The notes under the pieces: model-generated
Databases searched by the model: none
Seen by the model: the letters and a program-made list of their open reading frames with translations, nothing else
What the model was told of the DNA's origin: nothing
Shown: piece after piece, positions 34,594 through 44,032 of the stretch
Numbering within the stretch: the stretch's first letter is position 1
How the letters are laid out: every line of letters starts with the position of its first letter
Position numbers and translations under genes: made by a program
Source: JAJEFO01 sp009843725
GTDB taxonomy: Bacteria; Pseudomonadota; Alphaproteobacteria; Rhodobacterales; Rhodobacteraceae
Reading direction: 5' to 3'
Length of the DNA stretch: 64,000 nucleotides
Assembly: GCA_965243215.1 (NCBI GenBank)
Contig: CBDEUJ010000004.1
Span: forward strand, 620,001 to 684,000

Positions 34594-34634
34594 CCGAAGT
34601 CCGGAGCGCGGACGCAAGAACGGAGGTTGAGGAC

Positions 34635-36593
34635 ATGCTCAAGCAGCATGAAGGAATGTACTGGCCGGACACCGAAGCCGCAAAGACCGCCCATGTCGAC
34701 AAGCGGGCGTACGAGGCGATGTACAAGGCCTCGGTCGAGGACCCTGAAGCGTTCTGGGCCGAGCACGGCAGGCGGCTGGACTGGATCAAGCCCTTCTCCA
34801 GGGTCAAGAACACCTCTTTCGCGCCTGGCAAGATCGACATTCGCTGGTTCGAGGACGGGACGCTCAATGTCGCGGCCAACTGCATCGACCGCCACCTTGC
34901 CGAGCGCGGCGATCAGACCGCGATCATCTGGGAGCCCGATGATCCGGAAGCGTCCTCGCGCTTCATCACCTATCGCGAGTTGCACGGAGAGGTCTGCCGC
35001 TTCGCAAACGTCCTGAAAAGGCTCGGAGTCTCCAGGGGCGACCGGGTCGTGCTGTACATGCCGATGATCCCGGAAGCGGCATATGCCATGCTGGCATGCG
35101 CCCGGATCGGGGCGATCCATTCGGTCGTGTTCGGCGGGTTTTCTCCCGACGCCCTGGCGGCACGCGTGAACCAGTGCGAGGCCGGCGTGATCGTGACCGC
35201 CGACGAGGCGCCACGCGGCGGGCGGAACACGCCGCTGAAGGCCAATGCGGACAAGGCGTTCGAGAAGATCGAGATCGATGCCCAGATGCTGGTGGTTCGC
35301 CGTACGGGCGCCGACATTGCCATGCAGGACGGGCGCGATCACTGGCTGCACGAACTGGCGGCGGCCGTTTCCGACGACTGCCCGCCAGAGGAGATGAACG
35401 CCGAGGATCCCCTGTTCATCCTCTACACGTCCGGTTCCACCGGTGCCCCGAAGGGCGTCGTCCACTGCACGGGCGGCTACCTGCTCTATGCCTCGATGAC
35501 CCACCAGTACGTCTTCGACTATCATGACGGTGACGTCTTCTGGTGCACCGCCGACGTGGGATGGGTCACTGGCCACAGCTACATCGTCTACGGACCTCTG
35601 GCGAACGGCGCGACAACTCTGATGTTCGAGGGAGTCCCGACGTATCCTGACTCGGGACGCTTCTGGGCGGTCTGCGAGGAGCACAAGGTAACCCAGTTCT
35701 ACACCGCGCCCACCGCCATCCGCGCACTGATGGGGAAAGGGCCGGAATTCGTGGACAAGCACGATCTTTCGGCGCTCAGGGTGCTTGGGACGGTTGGGGA
35801 GCCCATCAACCCCGAAGCGTGGGCCTGGTACCACAAGGTCGTCGGCAGGGAGAACGTCCCGATCGTGGACACGTGGTGGCAAACCGAGACCGGCGGCCAC
35901 ATGCTGACACCGCTGCCGGGCGCGACCGCGACCAAGCCTGGCTCGGCGACACTGCCCTTCTTCGGCGTGCAACCGGTGGTCCTTGAGCCGCAATCCGGCG
36001 AGGAGATCGGCAGCGTGGAGGCGGAAGGCGTGCTTTGCATCAAGGACAGCTGGCCCGGCCAGATGCGCACCGTCTGGGGTGATCACGAGCGCTTCGAGAA
36101 GACCTACTTCTCGGACTACAGGAACTACTACTTCTCCGGAGACGGCTGCCGCAGGGACGCGGACGGCTACTACTGGATCACTGGGCGCGTCGACGACGTG
36201 ATCAATGTCTCGGGGCATCGCATGGGCACTGCCGAGGTTGAAAGCGCCCTTGTCGCCCACGCGAAGGTCGCGGAAGCCGCCGTGGTCGGCTACCCGCATG
36301 AAATCAAGGGCCAGGGCATCTACGCCTACGTGACGCTGATGAGCGGAGAAGACCCCTCCGAGGAACTGCGCAAGGACCTTGAGACCTGGGTGCGTTCGGA
36401 AATCGGCCCGATTGCCAAGCCGGACCTGATACAATGGGCGCCGGGTCTCCCGAAGACCCGCTCCGGCAAGATCATGCGCCGGATTCTCAGGAAGATCGCC
36501 GAAAACGACTATGGCGCGCTCGGCGACACATCGACCCTTGCGGAGCCCGAGGTCGTCGACGACCTGATCGAGAATCGCATGAACCGAGGCTGA
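34635..36593 (+). CDS. acs: Acetyl-CoA synthetase (acetate-CoA ligase)
   Basis: This 652-residue AMP-forming ligase converts acetate, ATP and CoA to acetyl-CoA. Family motifs are all visible: YTSGSTGAPKGVVH for phosphate binding, DTWWQTETGGHM, YYFSGDGCRRD and the catalytic lysine K612 in TRSGKIMRR, which is also the usual acetylation control site. Length and N-terminus match Acs rather than propionyl-CoA synthetase. It is the last gene of the HAAT operon, 41 bases after the second ATPase gene, so the transporter and the ligase are made together. The CrbS-like sensor and ScfR-type regulator in the facing arm are the expected controllers. The 296 bases that follow contain no gene and should hold the hisB promoter. 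Confidence 0.95.
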   Translation: MLKQHEGMYWPDTEAAKTAHVDKRAYEAMYKASVEDPEAFWAEHGRRLDWIKPFSRVKNTSFAPGKIDIRWFEDGTLNVAANCIDRHLAERGDQTAIIWEPDDPEASSRFITYRELHGEVCRFANVLKRLGVSRGDRVVLYMPMIPEAAYAMLACARIGAIHSVVFGGFSPDALAARVNQCEAGVIVTADEAPRGGRNTPLKANADKAFEKIEIDAQMLVVRRTGADIAMQDGRDHWLHELAAAVSDDCPPEEMNAEDPLFILYTSGSTGAPKGVVHCTGGYLLYASMTHQYVFDYHDGDVFWCTADVGWVTGHSYIVYGPLANGATTLMFEGVPTYPDSGRFWAVCEEHKVTQFYTAPTAIRALMGKGPEFVDKHDLSALRVLGTVGEPINPEAWAWYHKVVGRENVPIVDTWWQTETGGHMLTPLPGATATKPGSATLPFFGVQPVVLEPQSGEEIGSVEAEGVLCIKDSWPGQMRTVWGDHERFEKTYFSDYRNYYFSGDGCRRDADGYYWITGRVDDVINVSGHRMGTAEVESALVAHAKVAEAAVVGYPHEIKGQGIYAYVTLMSGEDPSEELRKDLETWVRSEIGPIAKPDLIQWAPGLPKTRSGKIMRRILRKIAENDYGALGDTSTLAEPEVVDDLIENRMNRG

Positions 36594-36889
36594 GGCGCGG
36601 GCCTGGTCCCCATCGGCTTCGCGCCAGTTGCCGCATCCTCGCCGCGCAGGATTCGGGTCCAGGAAGTTCGCTCCGGCGGCGCGTTCGGCCGGCACCGGCC
36701 CGTCTTCACGGCTCGGCGTTGCAACCTGAGTCCTCCATCCGGAACTGAGGGAAAACGCGTCGCGTCCTGACGGCACCTCGTTCCCGTGTGGTTTGCCCTT
36801 CCCGCTGCGCAAGGCCCGGCCTATAAGCGTCCCCGTTCATGGAGCCGCCATTTTGCGGGCGCATGGACTGATGCAAGGAGCGAAAGGAC

Positions 36890-37477
36890 ATGCGCAAGGC
36901 CAAGGTCAAGCGAAAGACGGCGGAGACCGACGTGTCCGCAGCGGTAAATCTCGACGGTTCGGGCGCGTTCGACAACAAGACCGGCGTCGGGTTCTTCGAC
37001 CACATGCTCGACCAGCTTGCCCGGCACTCGCTGATTGACATCACGACCCGCGTCTCGGGCGACTTGCACGTCGATGATCACCACACGGTTGAGGATACCG
37101 GCATCGCCCTTGGCCAGGCGCTTGCGCACTCTCTCGTGGACAAGCGCGGGATCCGCCGCTACGGCAGCTGTCTCCTGCCCATGGATGATGCGCTCGTGCG
37201 GAGCGCGCTCGACCTGTCGGGCCGTCCCTACCTGGTGTGGAACGTCGAGATGCCGACCCCGAAGATCGGCAACTTCGACACGGAACTCGTGCGGGAGTTT
37301 TTCCAGGCGCTCAGCACGCATGGAGGCATCACGCTCCACGTGGACATGCTGCATGGATTGAACAGCCACCACGTCGCGGAGGCCGCGTTCAAGTCCGTTG
37401 CGCGCGCGCTTCGCGATGCGGTCGAAACCGACCCGCGCAAGCTTGACGAGATTCCTTCGACGAAGGGCGCCCTCTGA
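36890..37477 (+). CDS. hisB: Imidazoleglycerol-phosphate dehydratase
   Basis: This 195-residue monofunctional enzyme performs the sixth step of histidine synthesis, dehydrating imidazoleglycerol phosphate. The two metal-binding motifs DHHTVED (62-68) and LHVDMLHGLNSHHVAEA with NSHH are present, as is GFFDHMLDQLARHS near residue 33. There is no phosphatase domain fused, as expected outside enteric bacteria. AAGGAGCGAAAGGAC provides the ribosome site for ATG 36890. The hisH gene begins 4 bases after its stop. Confidence 0.96.
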   Translation: MRKAKVKRKTAETDVSAAVNLDGSGAFDNKTGVGFFDHMLDQLARHSLIDITTRVSGDLHVDDHHTVEDTGIALGQALAHSLVDKRGIRRYGSCLLPMDDALVRSALDLSGRPYLVWNVEMPTPKIGNFDTELVREFFQALSTHGGITLHVDMLHGLNSHHVAEAAFKSVARALRDAVETDPRKLDEIPSTKGAL

Positions 37478-37481
37478 GACT

Positions 37482-38120
37482 ATGCTGACCGTTCTCATAG
37501 ACTGCGGCGCGGGCAACCTTCATTCGGCGGAAAAGGCGTTTCAGCGCATGGCGGCCGAGGCACAGGCCGGTGAGGTCCTTGTCACCCCCCGAGCCGAGGA
37601 CGTCGCTCGCGCCGACCGCCTCGTGCTGCCGGGAGATGGCGCGTTTCCGGCGTGCATGCGTGCGCTCCGGGAGGAACGCGGCATCTTCGAGGCACTGGTC
37701 GAGGCAGTTGAAGTCGGCGGTCGTCCGTTCCTGGGAATCTGCGTCGGCATGCAGCTCATGGCGCGCAAGGGCCACGAGCATGAGGAAGTGGACGGTCTTG
37801 GCTGGATCAACGGCGAAGTCTGCAGGATCGAACCGGAAGACGCGACCCTGAAGGTGCCCCACATGGGCTGGAACGAGCTGGTTGTCGATCGCTCTCATCC
37901 CGTTCTCGAAGGCATTGCGAGCGGCCACCACGCCTATTTCGTTCACTCCTACCAGATGGAAATGGCCGACCCTGCCGAACGGATCGCCCATTGCGACTAC
38001 GGGGGCGATGTCACGGCGATCGTGGCGCGCGACACGATGGTCGGCACCCAGTTCCATCCGGAGAAGAGCCAGGCCGCAGGATTGCGATTGATCGCCAACT
38101 GGCTTGCGTGGCATCCCTGA
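37482..38120 (+). CDS. hisH: Imidazole glycerol phosphate synthase, glutaminase subunit
   Basis: This 212-residue class I glutamine amidotransferase releases ammonia from glutamine for HisF. The catalytic triad is C87 (FLGICVGMQLM), H192 and E194 (GTQFHPEKSQ). ATG 37482 is chosen because the family starts at LTVLIDCGAGN; the frame reaches back to 37398 within hisB. The usual order is hisB-hisH-hisA-hisF, but here hisH is followed by a convergent gene, so hisA and hisF must be elsewhere. The 145-base convergent gap to 38266 holds no gene. Confidence 0.95.
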   Translation: MLTVLIDCGAGNLHSAEKAFQRMAAEAQAGEVLVTPRAEDVARADRLVLPGDGAFPACMRALREERGIFEALVEAVEVGGRPFLGICVGMQLMARKGHEHEEVDGLGWINGEVCRIEPEDATLKVPHMGWNELVVDRSHPVLEGIASGHHAYFVHSYQMEMADPAERIAHCDYGGDVTAIVARDTMVGTQFHPEKSQAAGLRLIANWLAWHP

Positions 38121-38265
38121 GGGCGGCTGCATCGGTCAGCAACACGCCCGCCCAAGCTCTTCCTTCAGGTCATCCGCGCACCGCCGCACGGTCAACACGC
38201 TCAATCCATCCGTGACTTCAGGCAGAGACGGCGACGTGAGTGGCCGATCAGATCCCGACCGCGAT

Positions 38266-40149
38266 TCAGTCAGCCCATTGCCAAGGTCGCGTGTAGACCC
38301 CAAGGGTCTTCGCGATTGCGGCTTCGTCCGCGCCGTCCCGCCCGTCCAGCTTGGCCACCAGCCCGAGACGCTTGTCCTCGTCCACGTCAGCAACGCGGGC
38401 GGCATGGCCGTCGGCCTCAAGCGCCTCATTGTACACGCGCCGTATGGCCATCCTTCGCAGATCGGGCTTGAAGATCTTTCCGACGGCGGTCTTTGGAAGT
38501 TCGTCAACGATCTCGATGTATTTTGGCAATGCGGCCCGCTCGGAGATCCTGTCTTCGGCGAAGGCGGTCAATTCCTCCGGCGTGACCGAAGCTCCGGCGA
38601 CAAGTTCCACATAGGCGCAAGGCAACTCGCCGGCATGTGCATCGGGCTGCCCGATGGCGCCTGCGAGGGCAACAGCGTCATGGCCGGCAAGCGCCTCCTC
38701 GATGATCGCGGGATCGATGTTGTGGCCGCCCCGAATGATCAGGTCCTTGGCACGTCCCGTGATCCAGATGTAGCCGTCGCCATCGACGCGACCGAGATCG
38801 CCGGTGCGCAGGTAGCGTTCGAAATGGTAGAGATCCGCGTTCTTCTCCGCCTCCGTGTAGGTGCCGCCCGCAACGACCCCGGGATTCGAGACGCAGATCT
38901 CGCCCACCTCGTCGATGGCGCATTCCTCAGGTCCGTCGTCCGCGGTCCGCAGGATCTTCACGTCCGTGTAGGGGAACGGGATGCCCACGGATCCCACCTT
39001 CTTGACTCCGCCGATCGGATTGCACGACACAAGGCAGGTTGCCTCGGTCAGGCCATAGCCTTCGATCACCTCCACGCCGCAGGCCGACTCGAATTTCCTG
39101 TAGAGCTCGATCGGCAGTGGAGCGGAACCCGAAAACGCGGTCCTCACGGACGAGATGTCCGCATCCACCGGTCGCTGCATCAGCGCGGAGAATGCGGTTG
39201 GCACGCCGATGACGAACGTGGCCTGCCATCGTTCCACCAGTTTCCAGAAGTTGTCGAAGACTCCGTCCCCCCGGTAGCCCGCCGGCGTCGGGAAAACGAC
39301 ATGCGCTCCCGAGAAGAGGGCCGACATCAGGATCGGATCGACCGCGAAGACATGGAACAGCGGCAGCGGACACATGATGACGCTGTCCGCATCAAACAGG
39401 ATCGAGCCGCCCAGCCATCCGTTGTAGATCACGCCCTCATAGCGATGCTGCGCGACTTTCGGCATGCCGGTCGTGCCGCCGGTGTGAAAGTACGCGGCCA
39501 CCCTGTCACGCTCGGGCGGCGCAAAGTCCAGCGTCTTGCTCTGACGACTGACTTCGGCGTTGAAGTCCAGAACTCTTGCCTTGTGCCGCGTCGGGTTGCG
39601 GGGGCGCAACAGAGGCACGATCCACGACTTTGGTGGTGTCAGGTAGCGATGGAGGTCAACCTCAAGCACCGTCCCGACATCCGGTGCCTGCGCGACGGCG
39701 GCGGCCACTTTCTGCGGCACGTCCGTCTTCGGAAACGCCTTCAGCGTAACGACGACGCTTGCGCCGGTCTCGCGCAACAGGGCGGCAATCTGGTCCGTTC
39801 CGAGCAGCGGATTGATCGGACTCACGATTCCGGCCGTCATGCCTCCAAGAAGCGCCACCGCGGTTTCGGTCGCGTTGGGCAGGACGTATGCGACGACATC
39901 GTCTTCCCCGATGCCCAGCTCGCGGAACATGTTGGCCGCCTGAGTCGTCCGGTCCAGCAACGCGCGCCAAGTGAGCGTTTCCGCCGGATCCTTTGGCCCG
40001 GACAGCAACTGATAGGAAATCGCGTTTCCGTCGCCATGGGCAGCGGCCGTTGCCTTCAGGGCGCCATAGACGGATTTCGGGACATCCCGCGCATCCCATC
40101 CCATCTCCGCTTCGATTGCATTGCGATCTTCGACGCTCGTGAAATCCAT
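38266..40149 (-). CDS. Acyl-CoA synthetase (AMP-dependent ligase)
   Basis: This 627-residue member of the adenylate-forming superfamily activates a carboxylic acid as its CoA thioester. The phosphate loop is YFHTGGTTGMPKVAQ, followed by VIEGYGLTEATC, a YLRTGDLGRVD adenylate-binding segment and the catalytic lysine in TAVGKIFKPDLR. These motifs fit medium- or long-chain or aromatic acid ligases rather than acetate. ATG 40149 is preceded by GGGGAGGC; the frame extends to 40236 without similarity. It lies 87 bases downstream of an exporter gene on the same strand and could be co-transcribed. Substrate unknown. Confidence 0.87.
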   Translation of the reverse strand: MDFTSVEDRNAIEAEMGWDARDVPKSVYGALKATAAAHGDGNAISYQLLSGPKDPAETLTWRALLDRTTQAANMFRELGIGEDDVVAYVLPNATETAVALLGGMTAGIVSPINPLLGTDQIAALLRETGASVVVTLKAFPKTDVPQKVAAAVAQAPDVGTVLEVDLHRYLTPPKSWIVPLLRPRNPTRHKARVLDFNAEVSRQSKTLDFAPPERDRVAAYFHTGGTTGMPKVAQHRYEGVIYNGWLGGSILFDADSVIMCPLPLFHVFAVDPILMSALFSGAHVVFPTPAGYRGDGVFDNFWKLVERWQATFVIGVPTAFSALMQRPVDADISSVRTAFSGSAPLPIELYRKFESACGVEVIEGYGLTEATCLVSCNPIGGVKKVGSVGIPFPYTDVKILRTADDGPEECAIDEVGEICVSNPGVVAGGTYTEAEKNADLYHFERYLRTGDLGRVDGDGYIWITGRAKDLIIRGGHNIDPAIIEEALAGHDAVALAGAIGQPDAHAGELPCAYVELVAGASVTPEELTAFAEDRISERAALPKYIEIVDELPKTAVGKIFKPDLRRMAIRRVYNEALEADGHAARVADVDEDKRLGLVAKLDGRDGADEAAIAKTLGVYTRPWQWAD

Positions 40150-40236
40150 GCTCGCCTCCCCGTCTGCCAGGGAAACCTTCGCCCGAATCCCGGCATCTGG
40201 CAAGATCGGATGGCCCCGAGGGTCGGATGCCCTCAT

Positions 40237-42024
40237 TCATCCGGCGAAAGCGCCGCCCTCCGTGAACTGGAGCCGCGCCAGGCGAGCGTAGAGCCCGCCA
40301 TCCGCGACCAAGCTGTCATGCGTCCCTGTTGCCACGATCTTCCCTTCATCGAAGACAAGGATGCGGTCCGCTTTCTTGACCGTCGCGAGACGGTGCGCGA
40401 CCACGAGCGTCGTGCGGTCCTCGGCCAGCCGTTCCACCGCTGCCTGCACAGCTCTTTCGCTTTCGGCGTCAAGGGCGCTCGTGGCCTCGTCGAGCAGCAG
40501 GATCGGCGCGTTGCGCAGGATTGCCCTGGCAATCGCGATTCTCTGCCTTTGCCCGCCGGACAGCATCACGCCCCGCTCGCCCACTTGCGTTGCATAGCCG
40601 TCGGGAAGGGCGCTCAGAAACTCGTGCGCGGCGGCGGCCCGGGCGGCCTCACGGATCTCGTCATCCGTTGCATCAAGCCGACCGAAGCGAATGTTGTCAT
40701 ATGCGGAAGCGGCAAAGATCACGGGCTCCTGCGGCACGAGAGCGATATGGCGACGAAAGTCCGCCCGCTTGATTGTCCGCAGATCCCGCCCGTCCACGCG
40801 AATCGTGCCGGCGGCCGGGTCGTAGAAGCGCAGGAGAAGCTGTATCACCGTCGACTTGCCGGCCCCGGACGGCCCGACGAGGGCTACGGTCTCTCCCGGC
40901 CGAACGGTCATGGAGACGTCATTCAATGCTGCCATTCCCGGCCTGGACGGATAGGAGAAACGCACGTCTTCGAAGGCGATTTTGCCCCTGACAGGTGCCT
41001 TGACCGGAGCTGCATCGACCGGGTCGCTCATGCCGTCGTCGGCATTCAGGAGCTCGACCAGCCGCTCGGTCGCGCCGGCGGCTCTCATCAGTTCGCTCCA
41101 GATTTCGCTGAGGGCTCCGACGGAGCCGGCCACCATCACCGAATAGATGACGAACTGCACGAGTTCACCCACGGTCATCGCGTCCATGCGGACGTCTCGT
41201 GCGCCGACCCAGAGAACGCCGACGATTCCGGAGAAGACCAGCGCGATCACGATCACCGTCATCAAGGCGCGCGTGGCGATCCTCCTGCGGGCCGATCGAA
41301 ACGACCGCTCGGTCACTTCGGAAAACGTCTTGCGGCTTTCGGCCTCGTGCGTGAACGCCTGCACGGCCTGTACGGACAGGAGGGACTCGGAAGCGTTCCC
41401 CGACGATGCCGCGATCCAGTCCTGGTTTTCGCGGCTGAGCGTGCGCAGCCGACGACCGAGGACGATTATCGGAACAACGATCACCGGCACCAGGAGCAGG
41501 ACGAGGCTGGCCAGCTTCGGAGATGTCACGAAAAGCAGCGCCAGCCCGCCCGTCAGGATGAGCACGTTCCTGAGCGCGACGGAAACCGACGAGCCGATGA
41601 CGGACAGGATCAGGGTCGTGTCCGTCGTCAGCCGGGACAGGATCTCGCCGGTCATGATCCGCTCGTAGAAGGCGGGGCTCATTCCGATCATGCGGTCGAA
41701 GACCGCGATCCGGATGTCGGCCACCACGCGCTCGCCCAGCCGGGTGACGAGGTAGTAGCGAAGTCCTGTGCCGAGAGCGAGCAGGAGCGCGAGGCCAAGG
41801 GCAGCCGTGAAGTAGCTGTCAAGAAGATCGGCTGAGGAAGTCTCGAACCCGTCAACGACCCGGCGGACGGCAATCGGCAGCACGAGCGACACGACGGCCG
41901 TAAGCGCCAGGGCGACGGAGGCCACCGCAACCATGCCGCGATAGCGCCGCACGAATGGCCACAGTGCCCGCAGCGCCCGGAGATTCCGGGACTTGGCTCG
42001 GTCGTGCCCAGAAATGTCCGTCAT
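40237..42024 (-). CDS. ABC exporter, fused membrane domain and ATPase (MsbA/lipid type)
   Basis: This 595-residue half-transporter works as a homodimer. Six membrane helices (about residues 20-310) precede an ATPase with Walker A GPSGAGKST, signature MLSGGQRQRIAIARA, Walker B ILLLDEATSALD and H-loop VVAHRLAT. Such proteins export lipids, drugs or peptides; the sequence alone does not decide. ATG 42024 is chosen because GAGGGAG lies just upstream; the frame extends back to 42051. The tRNA-Gly gene lies 75 bases upstream on the same strand. Confidence 0.88.
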   Translation of the reverse strand: MTDISGHDRAKSRNLRALRALWPFVRRYRGMVAVASVALALTAVVSLVLPIAVRRVVDGFETSSADLLDSYFTAALGLALLLALGTGLRYYLVTRLGERVVADIRIAVFDRMIGMSPAFYERIMTGEILSRLTTDTTLILSVIGSSVSVALRNVLILTGGLALLFVTSPKLASLVLLLVPVIVVPIIVLGRRLRTLSRENQDWIAASSGNASESLLSVQAVQAFTHEAESRKTFSEVTERSFRSARRRIATRALMTVIVIALVFSGIVGVLWVGARDVRMDAMTVGELVQFVIYSVMVAGSVGALSEIWSELMRAAGATERLVELLNADDGMSDPVDAAPVKAPVRGKIAFEDVRFSYPSRPGMAALNDVSMTVRPGETVALVGPSGAGKSTVIQLLLRFYDPAAGTIRVDGRDLRTIKRADFRRHIALVPQEPVIFAASAYDNIRFGRLDATDDEIREAARAAAAHEFLSALPDGYATQVGERGVMLSGGQRQRIAIARAILRNAPILLLDEATSALDAESERAVQAAVERLAEDRTTLVVAHRLATVKKADRILVFDEGKIVATGTHDSLVADGGLYARLARLQFTEGGAFAG

Positions 42025-42099
42025 TCGGCTCCCTCTTCGACCATCCGACATTCAAGCCTTGAAGTCGTCACAAGACGCAGGAGATCGACCGGAGCGGCT

Positions 42100-42173
42100 T
42101 GGAGCGGGTAGCGGGAATCGAACCCGCACCAAGAGCTTGGAAGGCTCGTGTGATACCATTTCACCATACCCGC
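42100..42173 (-). tRNA. tRNA-Gly (anticodon TCC)
   Basis: The 74-base cloverleaf on the minus strand starts GCGGGTATGGTGAAATGGTATC and has anticodon loop CTTCCAA (TCC). The T arm is GCGGGTTCGATTCCCGC and the gene encodes the 3' CCA. The acceptor stem GCGGGTA pairs with TACCCGC; discriminator T. Confidence 0.97.
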
Positions 42174-42860
42174 CCGGGTGGCCTCGTGCTTATGCCAGGG
42201 GGCTAGGGGCGTCAAGCGATTGACAGAGGCCAGCCAGCGTCAGCCGAACGGCCGGAGGCACCGAGTCACGGCAGTGCGTTGCTGAGCATGGCTCCCGGAC
42301 GCACGTGGCGGGCAGGTCGTTTCCGGGGGCTCGGACAGGTTCATGTCCTCCGGCAGCGACCATGAAAGGCTAGCCGAGTCCGCCCGCTCCAGGATTGACG
42401 AGACCGGAACCTGATGGCGATGCCCGTCCAGGTCTCTGGTCATCTTCTCCAGTTGCATTGCCACCAGATGGTCCGAACCGCCGCGCGAAAGATGGGGTTC
42501 GGTTTCGACAACAAGTAGCCGTCAGTGCGCTGTATCGCGACCTGGACTGTCCTTGCATGATCGGCGAGAACCGGGTTCCGTGCCGGTTCATGGCTCGGGA
42601 GGCCAATCAGGCTGAAAGCCGGGTGCGAGTCAGGCAGGCCTGTCCCGAGCGCGCCGTGATGAGCTGCGACCCCTGACGGATGGCCGGGCCCGGCCCATTC
42701 GTGCAAATGCGCCGCCAGGACCGTCAAGAGATTCCGCTGCGGGAAGCTCCGGCCATTCTCGCCTGACAACTCGAATGCTCGTTCGTGAGCCAATCGGGAA
42801 AGTGCCGGCCTCAAGCGGGACGGCACTCCACGCATTCCGACGTCTTCTCTCGCCGGTGTT
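42174..42860. other. 687-base stretch with no supported gene
   Basis: Open frames exist on both strands (for example minus 42440-42871) but none has a recognisable domain, a convincing ribosome site or a family match. The stretch may be decayed coding sequence. It marks the border between the exporter/tRNA block and the accessory region that contains the polyketide cluster. Confidence 0.5.
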
Positions 42861-43475
42861 TCACGACCCATCCCCGTTGTCCGCCCTTTCCGCCCTGGCG
42901 ATCACCTCGGGCCAGAGGGCGTCGAGCGGGAAGGTAATTGCGTCGAAAGGCGGAAGCGAGACCGGCGCGTCACCTGCAAGGGTGCCCAGCAGCACCCACT
43001 GCCCGTCGCGCAGCTCGAACGCCTCGAGCGTCCGTGCATCGGGGTCGACGAACCAGAGATGCCGCACGCCCTCGCGGGCATAGAGCGCCCTCTTCTCGCT
43101 CCGGTCGAGCCGCCGCGTGGGCGGCGAAAGCACTTCGCAAACCCAGTCCGGCGCGATCGTGAAATATGCGGCGTCGGGATACTCGGGCATCGTCTCACGC
43201 CGCCAGCCGGCAAGATCCGGGACGACGATATCCTCGGCCAGATGAAGCTCCGGCTCGAAAACGATCCACCAGCCGCCTGGACCGCCATCGCCATAGTTGA
43301 ACGGCGGACTGATCTTGGCACCTATTCCGGAACTTGCCCAGGCATGGCGCGACGCTGGTCTCGGATGAGCGTGAAGGCTTCCCGCGATAACCTCCGCGAC
43401 CTTGTGGGGTGGTGCATCCAGCACGTCTTGATAGGTCGCCCGACGGGTCTCCTTGCGCCCAGACCGTGCCACCAT
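42861..43475 (-). CDS. Uma2-family putative restriction-endonuclease-fold protein (DUF820)
   Basis: This 204-residue protein has the Uma2 layout. An N-terminal strand-helix (RRATYQDVLDAPPHKVAEVIAG) is followed by the nuclease-fold core VPDLAGWRRE and PDWVCEVLSPPTRRLDRSEKRALYAREGVRHLWFVDP. In it the acidic residues and the later lysine of the PD-(D/E)xK-type site are present (PDW, EVLS, DRSEKR, YAREGVR). The family is abundant in cyanobacteria and many soil and marine bacteria; its role is unclear and some members may belong to mobile DNA. ATG 43475 gives MVARSGRKETRRATYQD, the best start. Confidence 0.85.
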   Translation of the reverse strand: MVARSGRKETRRATYQDVLDAPPHKVAEVIAGSLHAHPRPASRHAWASSGIGAKISPPFNYGDGGPGGWWIVFEPELHLAEDIVVPDLAGWRRETMPEYPDAAYFTIAPDWVCEVLSPPTRRLDRSEKRALYAREGVRHLWFVDPDARTLEAFELRDGQWVLLGTLAGDAPVSLPPFDAITFPLDALWPEVIARAERADNGDGS

Positions 43476-44032
43476 TGTCACTGCTCCTGCTGCTGCTCCC
43501 GGTTGCCGAGCCACTCGCCTCACCCGAACGAAGCCTACCCGTCACCGCGACCAAGGTCCACAACGACGCTTCACCTCCGCATGGTCATTCCAGGCCGAAT
43601 TCCTTGCCGTCTTGCCTGGAGCATCGGGATGCCGCGATTCCGGTCGACCGAAAGCCGCAGCCGCTTGACCGCAAGTTGATGGCATCTTCGTGAGCCGCAT
43701 GCAAGGACGGCCACCCGCACATGATGACGGCACCGCCTTTGGCATAGAACCCTGATGTGCCGTGGTGGACAGACTTGCCGCTAGAAATTCACGTCTTTCC
43801 GCCCAACCAAACTGGCACCGAAGCACTTGTTCGGAATGCTCACCATTTCAAGGGCTGTCATGACCATCAAGAAGCCTGGTCTTCGCTCATGCCTCTGGCG
43901 TTCCTGCGACACGCCTTGCGACGGATTGGATGTGCGCCGCCCGTGAAATCTCCCGAGCACGCTTGCCTCGCGGACATGCATGAACCGTGCGGAAAGAGCG
44001 ACACAACGATTGGCTCTATCGGGCAAAGACAT
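43476..44032. other. 557-base stretch with no supported gene
   Basis: I find no domain, RNA gene or clear repeat here. Short open frames on both strands do not show family similarity or good ribosome sites. It may be eroded sequence between the Uma2 and cupin genes. Confidence 0.45.

Noticed and set aside
34527..36812. Minus-strand open frame of about 760 codons opposite acs
   Set aside because: No recognisable domain; the plus strand encodes a complete Acs with all motifs.
38104..41835. Very long plus-strand open frame (over 1200 codons)
   Set aside because: It lies antisense to the acyl-CoA synthetase and ABC exporter genes, is rich in Arg/His/Asp and has no domain; it is a codon-bias shadow in high-G+C DNA.
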